Source: Lathyrus oleraceus (taxonomy: Eukaryota > Streptophyta > Magnoliopsida > Fabales > Fabaceae). Taken from it: a stretch of DNA of 64,000 nt. Within the stretch, counting starts at the first letter, position 1. Each line of letters opens with the position of its first letter. The stretch spans positions 33,042,699 to 33,106,698 of the forward strand of contig NC_066581.1 in NCBI RefSeq assembly GCF_024323335.1. Direction: 5' to 3'. Positions 11,060 through 23,300 of this stretch are shown here, in pieces. Below the pieces are notes generated by a model, which was not told the origin of the DNA, made no database searches, and saw only the letters and a list, made by a program, of their open reading frames with translations. Position numbers and translations under genes: made by a program.

Positions 11060-13293
11060 TTTGGGTCTTATAATAAAAAAGATGTTTGTTTGATTCATTT
11101 TTAATGGAAAGGACATTTTTTTCATTCTAAGGAGAATACTCAACTAGTCACTCACAAGTATTAGATCTTTGCATCATCATGAGAAGGGTTCCAACTTGGA
11201 TAAGGATCAACAAGTATGCCACTAGCTCTCACAGATGGAAAATAATTGTCATCAATACTATGGGGATATGAGAATTATATCTCAACTATGGAAATTACTC
11301 ATGTCTAAACTTTGAGAAAAGTTTTAAAAGGAAAAGTGCATAAAGGATACAAAATGATTTAAATGAGTTATGCATTTTTTAGTCTTTTGAAATTGGTCTG
11401 AATATGCTTAAAATGGATTAGCATTTATTAGGAAAAAGTTTTTGAAAATCACTTGACACAAAGTCAAGGTTTATTAAGAAAATGGTGCAAGTTAGAAAAC
11501 AAGAAGATTTTTGAAAAGAGGGAGAAGATTTAAAAATTAAAAAAAGGGAGGAGAAGAAGAGACTATCCTAGAGCATAAAGTAAAAGCTAGGGAGGAAAGA
11601 TCTAACCAAGAGATATCAAGCCTTATGACACAAGTCAAGCAAGAATTACCTCCTTTGGATTAAGTCTCAACCAATCTAAATAAGCAAATAATAATCCATG
11701 TATCAGATGAAACCAAAATAACCAAACCAAGTCTTCACAAAGAAGTCCAAAGTCAAAGGCATCAGATGAATCCCAAGGTATCAAATCACAATCTCCCAAA
11801 GAAACGGTCAAGGTTCTAACTCTAAGTCCATAACTCCATAACAATGCTAAGGATAGTAACCTCAAGTCCATGGATAAAGAGAACTGATTTTTTTAGGGTA
11901 TTTTCCTTATTAATGTTTTCTTTACAAGAAAATGAAAGAAAAGTCCAAATGGACAAAGAACAAATGACATAATCACAAATAATATGATATGGGATGCTAA
12001 ACATAAAGTATAAAGTAAATGACATAAAATAAAGAGCATAAAGTAAACGACATTTAAGTAAAAGTTAATATAATATTATGTTAGTAAATGATGTTAGTAA
12101 TCAAAAATGAAAGATGACTTGGTCATTCTTTGGAGAACACTCAACTATTCACCCACAAGCATGAAAACATGAACCCATACATCATTATGAGAAGGGCTCC
12201 AACTTGGATAAAATAAAAAACTATGCCACTAGCTCTCACAAATGAAAAGGGAGTAATATTTTCACACAATACTATGAGGAGTAGGAGACTTACAATCTCA
12301 CTTATAAAAATGCCTTTGCTTTCATGACAAATTTAGCACTATGTTAAGCAATCGTAATTGGACTTATGTAGAAGTCACAACTATCTGAGGCCGGTCAATA
12401 ATAATGTTAATGTTAATACATGCTAGAGAAATGATATGTAAATCATTATCCTAAAGTCATGTCACACAAAAAGAAAAGAAGGAATGATCAAGCACAAAGG
12501 CTAGGAGGATGATCCATTACTTCAATCCATACTTCATGACACTTAGGAAAAACGTATGCATCAATCCAAAGTACCTTAAATGATCCATAATCAATTATGA
12601 GGTAAATTTGAAATGATGAAAGTTCATCAAACACCAATTCACACATCATGAACAAGACGGACACAAGATATCCAATTGATCAAAGGGGAAAAGAAAGAGA
12701 TGAAGAAGAAGGGGACAAGAGAAGCCACATCCAAATTGGACAAAGGTTTGATCAAGTCATTATCAAAATCAATCATCCATTTTGGTGAGTTAAGGTTTTC
12801 ACCCCATCAACACCCAAGATCCATTGAGTTTGATGAGATTCATGATCCAAGTCATCATGATCCAAGGCCAACAAAAGTTCACAAAGGTCACACAAATATA
12901 AAATGCAATCAAATTAAATAAAAATACACCAAAAGTATTTTTAAATGAATTTTAAAATAGAAATAAAATGAGAAATCCATAATGTCCTTCAAAACACCAA
13001 ATAAATGGCCAAGAAAATTATGGAGGGTTGGAAATAAAATAAGAAGCATGTAGTAAAATTTTCAGAATTTAAAAATGCAGAAAAGTATTTTTAAACCAAT
13101 TAAAACAAAGGAGAAAAGATAAAATTCATGACAAATAGAAAATCAGTAAAATAAAATGTGAAAAAAAAATAAAAATCAGATGAAGAATAATAAAAGAAGA
13201 TTTTTGAAATTATTTTGGGTTTTTTTGGATGAAAAGTGAAATTACTACGAATTTTAAAAGAAAAAGAAATTAAAAATCAGAAAAACACAGAGC

Positions 13294-13332
13294 GTTGGAT
13301 CACACCTCATTTATTGACATGGCGGATCCAAC
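13294..13332. other. LTR hairpin of E2, decayed
   Basis: An 8-bp inverted repeat, GTTGGATC and GATCCAAC, encloses a short loop in which TCA-TTTAT-TGA can also pair. It lies about 670 bases downstream of the minus-strand TATA box, the same place as stronger hairpins in the LTRs of A and B. Confidence 0.55.
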
Positions 13333-13998
13333 ACTCCTTAAGTTAGGATGCAGGATAGAATGCAACATAACCAACACACGGGATCCAATTCAAAATGAAC
13401 CAATGAAAATATTTCATTTGTACAACGTGTCTGCCCAAACCCAGACGACCTGGAACACTCCGGTCATCTTCTCCGATGGACTCTCACCGGAGTTTCATCA
13501 TTTGGTAAATTCAGAACACGAGGCCAACACCATTGTGATCCTCTTCTCATCCCGAATCCAACCTTATGCTCCAAATTCATTTATCTAAATTGAGAAAGGA
13601 GAATTTCAAAGAAGTTTCAGAAGCAAGCAAGCCGCGAAAAATAAAATTAAATGATAAACATGATCAATCAACACTAGATAAGTTAGGGGAACACATCAGA
13701 GAGTGAAGGACTACGTTGTGGTAACTTGTTTGAGTTCAAATGATGCTCAGAAATACCTTGTCCAAATGGTGATTAGAAGTTGAGAAGCTCGATCTGGTTA
13801 GAGCAATTCAAAAGGTCACAGAGCTTGGGAATTGTTGTAAAAGCTTCAGAGGATGCCGAAGATGCTAATGGAATCCAGAAATTGGGTTAAAATAACCTGG
13901 AATTCAAAACACGATAGTTGATTTTTTCTGGAAAATTTTAAGTTGCAACAGGGATTTCTTGGCTCTCCAAAGATTGGAAATAATTGCAGTAGCTTTCT

Positions 13999-14008
13999 CT
14001 ATTTATAG
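13999..14008 (-). promoter_or_regulatory. TATA box of LTR E2
   Basis: This minus-strand CTATAAATAG is identical to the boxes in E1 and B and sits in the same sequence context ('ctctatttatag' on the plus strand). Confidence 0.6.
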
Positions 14009-14894
14009 GGAATGTGTTTAGATCCAAATACGTGTGAGATAATGTTGAATTCGTGCAAAATGAATTTGATCAGAATGTGAGAAAAGTGTGACTTGCAACT
14101 CATCAAACTCATCCAAATGATGTGTTTCGAAGGTCAATTAACTTCTGAAGACTTGGTTAAACATGTTTAGGTCCAAAAAACATGCTAATTTGGATTGGAA
14201 TTGAGATTAGTGAAGTTCAAATTTTGGGCAATGGTAATTTCTTCAATTCCAAGTCACCATGTTCAACCCAATGGGATATCCTACTCAGGAAGCTTTTTTG
14301 ATCTCATTCTTTTTGCAATGTGTTGACATTATAGAAAAGATTACGATGTGCCAAGAAAGGTTGCATTTGGATGCTTAAGCAGAAACGTATGGCATGTTGA
14401 AGTTGGCAAGAAAAACTGGTCATATAACTTAGAAAAATTTGAGTATCCAATGGCTGAAAATGACCTGTAATGTCTCAAGGAATTCCATGGTCTTCCAAGC
14501 ATAATTTGACCTTGATCGTTGAAGAAAACTTGTAGAGGGCATCACAAATGACATTGTGCAAAAAGAATAAGCCTCAAATGTTAAAATTTGAAGAAGTTAT
14601 GAATCTTGAAAGTTGAGAAAAAGTCACTTGAAAATAGGTCAAATTTCACTAAGTCCACAAATGACCTATAATGTCTCAAAACGTTTGATGATCCTCCAAG
14701 CATAATTGGCTCTTGTCATGTAAATAGAAGTTGTAGAGGATGTTGAGAAGAGTCATATGCAAAAAGAAGCCTTCAAAAATGTTGAGAATTGAAGGAGTTG
14801 TGATCTTTGGAACTTTGACTTCAAATGCTGACTTTTTTGGTCAAACCACTTGGAACAAACTTGAGTACTTGAATTTTTCTTGCATTTCAAGTAA

Positions 14895-14899
14895 CATGG
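14895..14899. repeat. Target site duplication of element D, left copy
   Basis: catgg precedes the TG of the left LTR and is repeated right after the CA of the right LTR at 46482-46486. Confidence 0.88.
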
Positions 14900-15941
14900 T
14901 GTTAGAACAAGATTTTGGTTCTGCAATTTATCTCTAAGTTTTGATGATAACAACGGATGAAACATTTTGGTACCCTAATAAAATTCTCTAAGTGTGCAGG
15001 GCTATAACGATAAATGAATCTGATGAAATAACATCTAACGTCACACAAGTCTAGAATAGCTGACTTAAAGTTAAAAGTATTCACTCTGGCATCTGAATAT
15101 TCTGATATTATGCATCTGAAGGATCCCACACCTGAATTCTCTAATGATCATTACTTATGAAGAATGTCAAATTAGAGATCAATCGAGAACTTCTAAAGAA
15201 AACACATCAGGCAACTATCTGAAGAATACAAGATCTAAGAGAATATCTGAATTCTGCGCACTCTGATTCACGCCCAACAGATCAGATCAAGACTTAACAA
15301 CGAAGTATTCCAAAAATTGTATATATCTCTATATGGAGAAAATTGAATACTCTCCTAAATTGATATGGAAAGGACAACATTTTTAATGTCATTAAGTCCC
15401 ATTATTGACAAGATATCAGCATCAATGCTACATTCAACGGTATCATCTCCAAGTAGTATAAAAAGGTCCAACCATCATCTTACCAAAATCTGCAGCTATC
15501 CTATAAGAATTATGTTCATCAAATTCAATCATTCACTAATTCTTGTTTTACATTATCACACGAGTTGTTGCTCTTAGTGTGAGATTCAATTGTTCTTACT
15601 GTGTTCATATTTCTTACCTAGAAGCACTAAACACCTACTTGTATTTCTATAATAGTTGTTGTAAAGTTCCTCAAGTGACTTGTGAAGTCTGTAGACTTGA
15701 GAGGGCTAAGAGATCATTGTACTCTTAGACGTTGTTGTAATCTTTCAAGATTATTGGATTAAGTCCTTTTTAAAGGCGAAATCACCTTGGTAGGGTGGAC
15801 TGGAGTAGCTTTGAATTTCAAGCGAACCAGGATAACTTCTGTGTTGTTTATATTTAATTTGTGTGTGTGTAGAAACTCCAAAAAAATTTATTGTCTATGA
15901 AAACAATTCAAACCCTTTTTTCTTGTTTTTCTCTACCTACA
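14900..15941 (+). repeat. 5' LTR of element D
   Basis: It starts TGTTAGAACAAG and ends ..CTACCTACA directly before the primer site. It is a direct repeat with the right copy and has a conserved TATA box. Confidence 0.9.
15457..15466 (+). promoter_or_regulatory. TATA box in 5' LTR of D
   Basis: TATAAAAAGG is found again in the 3' LTR at 45997-46006, and the same decamer occurs in element F. It is the probable core promoter. Confidence 0.7.
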
Positions 15942-15943
15942 AT

Positions 15944-15951
15944 TGGTATCA
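15944..15951 (+). other. Primer binding site of D, partly decayed
   Basis: TGGTATCA follows the LTR by two bases and matches the first eight bases of the initiator-Met site. The next bases are CAAC instead of GAGC, so the site is mutated. Confidence 0.75.
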
Positions 15952-16025
15952 CAACTTTGGCTTTGTTTTTTATTTTCAAATCAAACACTTAACAGTATAG
16001 AGAGATCCAGCGTGAGAAAAACATA

Positions 16026-17711
16026 ATGACTACCACCAATGAGAGAGACAGCTACAACGCCAAACCTCCAGTCTTCGATGGAGAGAAATTTGATTATTGG
16101 AAGGACAAAATTGAAAGGTTCTTCCTAGGCTATGACGCTGACTTATGGGACATTGTTACAAATGGTTATGAACCACCTATATCTGCTCCTGGAATTGTCT
16201 TTGCTAGAAACAAAATGAGTGATGATCAGAAGCGTGACTTCAAAAATCATCATAAAGCCAGAACGATTCTGTTGAAAGCCATATCCTACAATGAATATGA
16301 AAAAATCACCAATAGGGAAACAACCAAAGAAATATTTGATTCCCTAAAGATGACTCACGAAGGCAACAATCAAGTCAAAGAGACTAAGGCTCTGGCCCTA
16401 ATCCAAAAATATGAAGCCTTCAGAATGGAGGATGATGAAGTCGTAGAGGTAATGTTTTATAGATTTAAAAATTTAATTGCAGGACTCAAGGTTATGGACA
16501 AAGGCCACACAACTACAGATCATGCCAAAAAGATTATTAGAAGTCTGTCAAAGAAGTGGAGACCTATGGTCACTGCCTTGAAGTTAATAAAAGAATCTGA
16601 ACAGCATACGCCTAGAAGAACTCATCAGCTCCCTCAAGAGTCATGAGATATAGTTAGAGGAAGACGAACCTCAAAAGAAAAGAAAATCAATGGCTCTGAA
16701 GTCCAGACCAGAAAGACGCAAGCCAGAAAGGAACAAATCCTTCCGAGCTGAAGAAGAAGACGATGATGATTATGAAAAAGATGATTCTGATGATGAAGAA
16801 GAGTTATCTCTTTTATCCAGAAGAGTTAAACAACTCTGGAGAAAAAGGAATAACAACTTCAGAAGGCCCAGACATAAGGGAGATCGTTCAGAATCTACCT
16901 CCATAAGCAGACCAAGCAAAGAGGTAACTTGCTATGAATGTAAAGAACCAAGACACTACAGAAACGAATGTCCAAAGCTCAAGAAAGATAGTTCCAAAAA
17001 AGAAGGATTCAAGAAAACTCCTTCAAAACTAAGAAGGGACTCATGGCTACCTGGGATGACTCTGAATCTGACGCCTCAGAATCAGACTCCGAACTAGAAC
17101 AGGAAAATGTTGCATTCATGGCTACCACATCTAGAAGTACATTCGAAAAAGAATCTGACTCTGAAGAGGTATTTTCTGATCTCTCTCGCTCTGATCTAGA
17201 AGCTTATTTATCAGAATCTCTAAGCTCCTATCAGAAGCTTTGACAGAAATTCAAGATCCTAAAAAGGGTCCATGAAGAAATTGTTGAAGAATGTGATAAG
17301 CTTGAAATAGAAGTTTCTAAACTTAAAGGAAACCTTTTTTTTCTAGAAAAAGAAAATGAATTTTCAACGAAAAAATGTTTAAAACTTGAAGAAACTCTTT
17401 CTAAAGCTCCACCAACTTCTAACACCATCATATACAAATATGAAAAGGCATTTCAGAAATTTCTGAAAAATGGGCTTGAAAGAAGCAAAATGGCTTCTGT
17501 GATTTATGGTGTTAGTCAGAATAAGAAAAGAGGAATTGGATATGACTCTGATGAAGATGAGAAAATACCTTCTGCAGTGGATATCCAAAGTCTCCTTTTT
17601 CATATCATTACACACATGCACAGACACAAAGTTTTAATAGTGCAAGTAAACCTAAAGTTTCCAGAAACTCTGGGAGAACTAATCATAAAGGACCCAAAAG
17701 ATTATGGGTAA
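16026..17711 (+). pseudogene. gag: gag region of element D, frameshifted
   Basis: This is a degenerate copia gag. It opens MTTTNERDSYNAKPPVFDGE followed by KFDYWKDKIERFF, the usual DUF4219/UBN2 start, and is open to 16646. A frameshift leads to an acidic linker and a CX2CX4HX4C zinc knuckle, CYECKEPRHYRNEC (about 16930-16971). A second shift near 17040 restores the first frame (MATWDDSESD). A stop at 17240 is followed by a coiled-coil tail rich in Glu, Lys and Leu, which reaches a stop at 17709. The coiled-coil gag extension is typical of SIRE-like elements. At least two indels and one stop make it inactive. Confidence 0.85.
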
Positions 17712-17759
17712 CAAAAGATAAAATAGTATATGTTGCAGATATCCTGTGCAACAGAGTTA

Positions 17760-18361
17760 AAACACCAATAATGGTACCTGAACTCTGGATGCTCGCGACA
17801 CATGACGGGAAGAAAGCATATGTTCCAAAGCCTGGAACTTAAAGACGCTGGCTTCGTAGGCTTATGAGGAAATCAAAAAGGAAGAATCAGAGGATCTGGA
17901 ACAAACGCTCAAAAGGCTATGGAGTATACAATACAGAAACATTAAATGTGGAAGAATCAATACATGTCAGATTCGATGATAAGCTTGACTCTGAAAAGTC
18001 AAAGCTAGTTGAGAATTTTGTAGAATTGGAGATAACACTTGCAGGCTCTAAGGAAAAGGCTAAAGAATCTGAAGAAGCAGAAAAGGGAACTTTAGAAGCA
18101 CCTGAAGTCACATTAAATCAGAAAAGTTCAAGAACTAAACAAAATATATCTGAAGAATTGATTATGGGAAACAAAGACGAACCTGTCAGAACAAGATCAA
18201 CATTCAAGGGTTTTGAAGAAACACTTCTGGGACTAGTATCTCTAATAGAGCCAACATCCTGTGAAGAAGCAGTTCAAGACAAAGAATGTATTCTGGAAAT
18301 GAAAGAAGAACTTGATCAATTTGAAAAGAAAATGCATAAAAGACATTCTGAAGAAATTTGA
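17760..18361 (+). pseudogene. pol: pol remnant of D: protease scrap, integrase tail, RT start
   Basis: Around 17780-17815 the sequence still spells the end of the copia protease active-site block (a Ser-Gly-Cys-Ser-Arg-His-Met-Thr-Gly-like run) in a shifted frame. Soon after 17930 it jumps to the segment that normally follows integrase (NTETLNVEESIHVRFDDK), and then to the very start of RT (EEAVQDKECILEMKEELDQF). The integrase core and its D,D,E residues are absent. At about 18325 the sequence jumps again into late RT. This looks like two internal deletions, not simple point decay. Confidence 0.8.
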
Positions 18362-19115
18362 AATGTCAGAAAGAAAACCAGGAAAGACTCTTATGCACCC
18401 CACTTGCATTCTGGAGAAAGAAGAGGTAAATCAAAAGGTTTGTCAGATACTCTATCGTGGTATGATAGGCTCTCTTCTCTATCTGACTACTACTCGTCCA
18501 AATATATTATTCAACGTTTGTCTCTGTGCCAGATTCTAGTCAGATTTAAGGGAATCTCACCTAAGTTTTGTTAAGAGAATCCTAAGGTATATGAAAGGAA
18601 CACCTAACCTTGGCCTGATGTATAAGAAAACATCAGAGTATAGGCTTTCTTGGTATTGTGATGCAGATTACACTGGAGATAGATTGGAACGCAAAAGCAC
18701 ATCTGGAAACTGTCAGTTTCTGGGAGGAAACCTCATCTCATGGGCTAACAAAAGACAGTCAACCATTGCACTCTCAACTGCAGAAGTAGAATACATTTCA
18801 GCTTCATTATGCACCACTCAAATGCTCTGGATGAAGAATCAACTAAAGGATCTTCAGATATATGAGAGTAACATTCCTATCTTTTATGATAATAATGCTG
18901 CCATATGTTTAAGTAAGAATCCTATTCTGCACTCTAGAGCAAAGCACATAGAAAGTAAACATCATTTTATCAGAGACTCTGTTCAGAAAGAGGTAATAAC
19001 TTTAAAATTCATTGATACAGACCACCAATGGGCTGATATCTTCACAAAACCCCTAGCTGAAGATAGATTCTCCTTCATTCTAAAACATCTAAACATGGCA
19101 GATTGCCCAGAGTGA
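18320..19115 (+). pseudogene. pol: pol of D: RT end and RNase H
   Basis: It resumes late in RT with CIKDILKKFEMSERKPGKT and YRGMIGSLLYLTTTRPNI, and has a stop at 18537. RNase H follows with YCDADYTGDRLERKSTSG, LSTAEVEYISAS, YDNNAAICLSKNP and HFIRDSVQKEV, and ends in a stop after NMADCPE. RNase H has all its recognisable motifs and only the RT stop breaks this part. The YVDD-bearing RT palm is missing. Confidence 0.88.
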
Positions 19116-19692
19116 TTCTAAACTTATGTTTCTCCTTTGAAGTGTCAAAATAGGCTCTAACTTAAATCTATCGCTAGCATCTAGTTCTGGTTCTGATACT
19201 TCTACCAGTTAGATGTAATATGAATTAGAAACCCTCTGAATCAAAAATCTCTTGGTATTCTTGATGCCAGAAACATCAACATGTGGTCTCTATAGCGTCT
19301 GACCTTGGATCTTCTAGACAACTGTCTAGCACATAATTCAAGAGTCAGACTATTGAGATCTCCTCGAGCAGTGTGCATATTTTTGGGATTAGACATCCAT
19401 CATTAGCTGCAATTAATTCTCCTCAAGCGTGTCAACTCAAAATCCCGTGCTAATTAATTGTGTTGTTTACTATTCTATAATAACGCTGTCGTTTTGCATG
19501 CTACTAATGTGTATATATACTTTTCATAACTCTCACTTTCACACTTTTCACTCACAAACCTACATAAACCCTCTTGTACTCAACATCTCTTAAGCCCTTC
19601 AATGTTCTTTAATCTTCATCAACCTTCAACAGTAACTTCATCTTCTCCAAATAGATTCTCAATAACAACAGGTATATAACTTCTCCCAATAA
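19116..19692 (+). other. Spacer between pol and 3' ORF of D
   Basis: This non-coding stretch of about 0.58 kb contains 'gtgtatatatac' near 19510 and several CT-rich blocks just before the ATG of the next ORF. It could carry a secondary promoter or leader for a subgenomic message, but nothing in the sequence proves that. Confidence 0.45.
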
Positions 19693-21872
19693 ATGGAAGC
19701 AAATGAGCAACTTGCTGAATCTCCACAACAAACCTCTACTGCAACTGCTACAACTTCAACAATGATTTACAAGGAACCCCACGTCCTTGATCGTCCACCC
19801 CACATAAACCTTGCCACACCCTTTGAAAAGCTAGAGGTACTATGTGAGTCACTGGTGGATTTTGATAACATGAAGCTAAATGGAATTGATCTCACTGAGT
19901 AACTGAAGAAACAAGGATGGGAGAATTATTTTCAGAGGCTCTATGGTCCCATCTATACCTTCCTCGTCAAAGAGTTCTGGAGATTCGCAGACTATGATGA
20001 CCACTGCATAGTTTCATATGTTCTGGGTGTGAAGATGGTCATCACCGAGAAATCTATTGCCAAGCTTCTGAACATGGATAAAACCGGGGGCAGAAGGATT
20101 TACAACATAAACCATAGGGCAAGATACATGTACCAGGAGATTGTTCCCACTATCTTCAAACAAAGCTCTGAAGGAAAATCCTCTAAGAACAAGGAACTTC
20201 ACCAGAATCTAAGAGTCTGGTTGAAGATCATTCTGGGTACCATCCACCACCGTCCAACTTCAAACTATTCTGACTACATCAACACTGATCAGAAGTGAAT
20301 CTTATATTGCCTTCACAAGGGGCTGAAGTTGAATTTCCTAGTGTTACTCTTCAAGTACCTAAGGGATTCAGTCAGAGACACACAGAATCACATGAAACTC
20401 GGAAACTACATTCCTCTAGTAAGGCTCATCCCTAATGTTCTGATTGAAAGCGGGTTGGTGGACCATATGATATCTCATAATCTAACAGAAGATGTGACTG
20501 TATATGTTGGCAAACCTCTAAATGCACGTAATTTAAAGAGCATGGGGGTCATTGAAAGAGTCTTATCCAGACCAACTCTGGATACATCCTGGGAAGCTCT
20601 AAAGGATCAGAGAAAGATTCCAAATGATCTCTATCTGTTCTCCAAGATAGATCCTCCTGAGGTCATTGCCTATTACCTCCAGGATCTAGTAGCTCAAGAA
20701 GTGGGCATCTCAGAGTTCTCGGTGGATTGGCTACCAGAACATCCACCAAACTTCATGAAGAGGATGAGAGAGCCCTCTGAAAGGAAGTCGAAGAAGAAGA
20801 CTTTGAAGCTGGGAGAAACGTCATCAACCAGACCGCCTGTGCCTCTGAACTCCTCTACTTCACGTAAGTCAGTTCCCTATGAAACTCCTTTAAATTCTAA
20901 TTTAAAGCAAGTATCTTCCTATCTACCTCAACCAACCTCTACCTACACAAACACTGAACCCATAACATCTATTCCAACTCCCTCTGGGCCTCACAACTCT
21001 AACCCTTCCTCACTCCCCTTTCAACTATTTAATCTCACTACCACAACACTTACCATATATGAAGCTTTACTTCTGAATGAACCCATCTCATCTCCCTCTT
21101 CAACTCCCTCATCACCACCTTACTATGACCTGTCTTCTGACTCTAACCATCCAGAAACCACTGATCATCCATCTCCAACATTAGACTAACTCCAAGCTAT
21201 CGCATTGTGTAACCAACACCCATCTGTGCCAGAAACCTCAATGCCTTCCCTATTTGAACATCCAACAGAACCACAATCTGAACCTCAGACAAAATCATCA
21301 TCTAAACTTCCCACTGAACCTACATTTGAAGCTCCTACTGTACAAGCCTCTGACCCTACCACTGAAACCACCCTCACCTTATCAAAACCCATTAATCCAT
21401 CATTTGCACCTGAACCAACCTTTCCTACCCTGGAAGAGCCAGTTGCTTTATTTTTTGAATCATCAGCTGTGAAGATCATAATGTTATCTGAACAATCCAG
21501 CCTAAGTTATAATCCCTCTGAAGTGAGGAACCACTTAAATGGATTTCTCAGATGGATGACATCTGAGGTCTTCAAGCTGAAAGGACTCTCTGAGCAAGTC
21601 AGAAATGACTATATCAGGGAGGCTGAGGAGAGGCTAGAGGCTCGTCTAGCCAGAGAAGCTGAAGAGAAAGCACACCATGAAGCTGAAGAGCAGGCGAGAA
21701 AGAAAGTCGAAGCAAAAGTTTCCGATGAGGCTGCTGCTGCTATAGTCGAAGCCAAAGCCAAGGCTGACGTTGAAGAAGCAGCACACGTTGCTACAGAAGA
21801 AGCTGCTAAGGCAAAAGCAGTTTCCCTGACTCAAGGGGAATCTTCTAACTCTGGCCTTTCTCCGTTGGTGCT
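19693..21872 (+). pseudogene. Extra 3' ORF of D, main part
   Basis: One frame runs from ATG to the insertion point of element A, with stops at 19900, 20296 and 21187. Near the N-terminal third, LVKEFWRFADYD and LGVKMVITEKSIAKLLNM echo the layout of the extra ORF in F. I therefore place it with the putative plant transposon protein family. A Pro/Ser/Thr-rich linker (about 20780-21440) and an Ala/Glu-rich coiled coil (about 21590-21820) follow. Element A lands just past the coiled coil. No signal peptide or membrane segment is evident, so an envelope role is not supported. Function is unknown. Confidence 0.75.
21868..21872. repeat. Target site duplication of element A, left copy
   Basis: gtgct directly precedes the LTR end and is repeated at 44823-44827 after the other LTR. 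Removing A and one copy keeps the frame of D's 3' ORF. Confidence 0.92.
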
Positions 21873-22884
21873 TGTAGCGGTGTATTCGTCGCTATATGAT
21901 TTATTGATTAAACCATAAGCAAAGCATACAAAGAAATCGAGTCGCCACCACACTTTTATTTATCCAAAGGATTGGCTAAAAAGAGAACAAAAGCCTAAGA
22001 AGTTTTACACATAGAAAACTAATGAAAAGATCAGAGAATCTGGGTAAGGGGTAAATTACGCGATGGGAAGGTGTTAGGCACCCATCACGTCCTAGGTACT
22101 CCTAGGGAGCCCTTTTCACACTTGTTGTATAAAAATGCTTATTTGTTTATGACATATTGTGCAAACATGATTGGGAAGATGAGAAAAGAATGTACATTTT
22201 TTATTATTTTTGTGTTTGAACGGATGAACCAGTTGCCTACGTACCTTCCATGAAAGGTAAGGATCAAAACGCCGGAGTTCGGCTAAAAGATTTCCAAAAT
22301 ATGAGTAGGTTCAATTTTAAAACAAGAGCACTTAAGGCTTTTCATTCTCAACGGGAGAAAACTCAACCAAGGCCAACAATCCACCATGCGAGGATGGCTT
22401 CAACATACTAGTGAGGGGTTAACCCTATAATAAGTATGGAAGACTTACAATCAACTCACTAAGGATGTGGTGAGATTTACATCAACCACTATGAGAATTG
22501 AAACCTATGGCTAATGTATGAAAACATATTAACAATGGACAAAGCCACAAAACAATTGAATGGGTGGAGTTAATTGATTATGAGTATTCACAAAATATGG
22601 TCAAGGTATGATTAAGATTCAATTCAAAGAAGTGTTATGAAAAGTGAAGTTTGAAAAGTCAAGGACTTAAGGTCCAGGTTTTTAATTTGAAAAGACATGA
22701 AAATGTTTGCACAACATGTAATTACAAATTTTTAAAAGTCAACAAGTGAAAAGGGATTTTGAAACAAAAAGGAATGTGGATGAAGGAGTGTAAAACTTCC
22801 TAGAAGTTCACCTCTTGAAATCATATAGAAGATGATTCAAGTGTGTCCTTTGGAATGAGGTAACAATGCACAAGTAAATAAAAA

Positions 22885-23300
22885 GCAAGATGATACCGGA
22901 TGCCATCAATGGACTTATACCAATCTCACAAACAAAGCGGATACCGGATACCAATAAATGGATTTACACCAATCTCCTAAAACACACCAATGATACCGGA
23001 TGCCAATAAATGGGCTTACTCCAATCTCACAAAGCAAACACAAAACATGGATGTCAGATGCCAATCTATCTGGACTTATACCAACCTCCAAAGGATGATC
23101 ATAGGAGTACAAATGCCAACAACATGGACTTATAATTGCATACTCACAGACAACAATCAAACAAAAAGATGGATGTCAGATGCCAATCTATCTGGATTTA
23201 TACCAACCTCCAAAGGATGATCATAGGAGTACAAATGCCAATAACATGGACTTATAATTGCATCCTCACAGACAACAATCAAGATAAAAGCACTAAGCAA
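22885..23300. repeat. Tandem repeats in 3' LTR of A
   Basis: Variants of 'gataccggatgccaat..atggacttataccaatctc' recur every 50-60 bp. A larger unit of 122 bp (starts at 23047 and 23169) is nearly identical in two copies. The same array is at 40260-40680 in the other LTR, and a diverged version is in the LTR of element C. Confidence 0.8.

Larger units (their letters stand above)
11060..14894 (-). repeat. Ogre-type LTR fragment E2, left part
   Basis: This long non-coding stretch is related to the B LTR. It shares 'gcaatcgtaattggacttatgtag' followed by 'gaggccggtcaataataatg' (about 12345-12410; B at 48570-48630), a minus-strand TATA box, a hairpin, and repeated 'aatgacctataatg' phrases near 14460 and 14660. 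The left end is irregular: a block at about 11095-11330 is repeated, diverged, at 12115-12330. It is interrupted by element D and continues on the far side. Short ORFs here are composition artefacts. Confidence 0.7.

Noticed and set aside
12676..12921. 81-codon ORF in LTR E2
   Set aside because: It is Lys/His-rich and low in complexity, overlaps the leader-like repeat unit, and has no support.
22885..23300. CRISPR-like repeat/spacer appearance
   Set aside because: Units are diverged tandem repeats of variable spacing in a plant LTR, with no cas gene.
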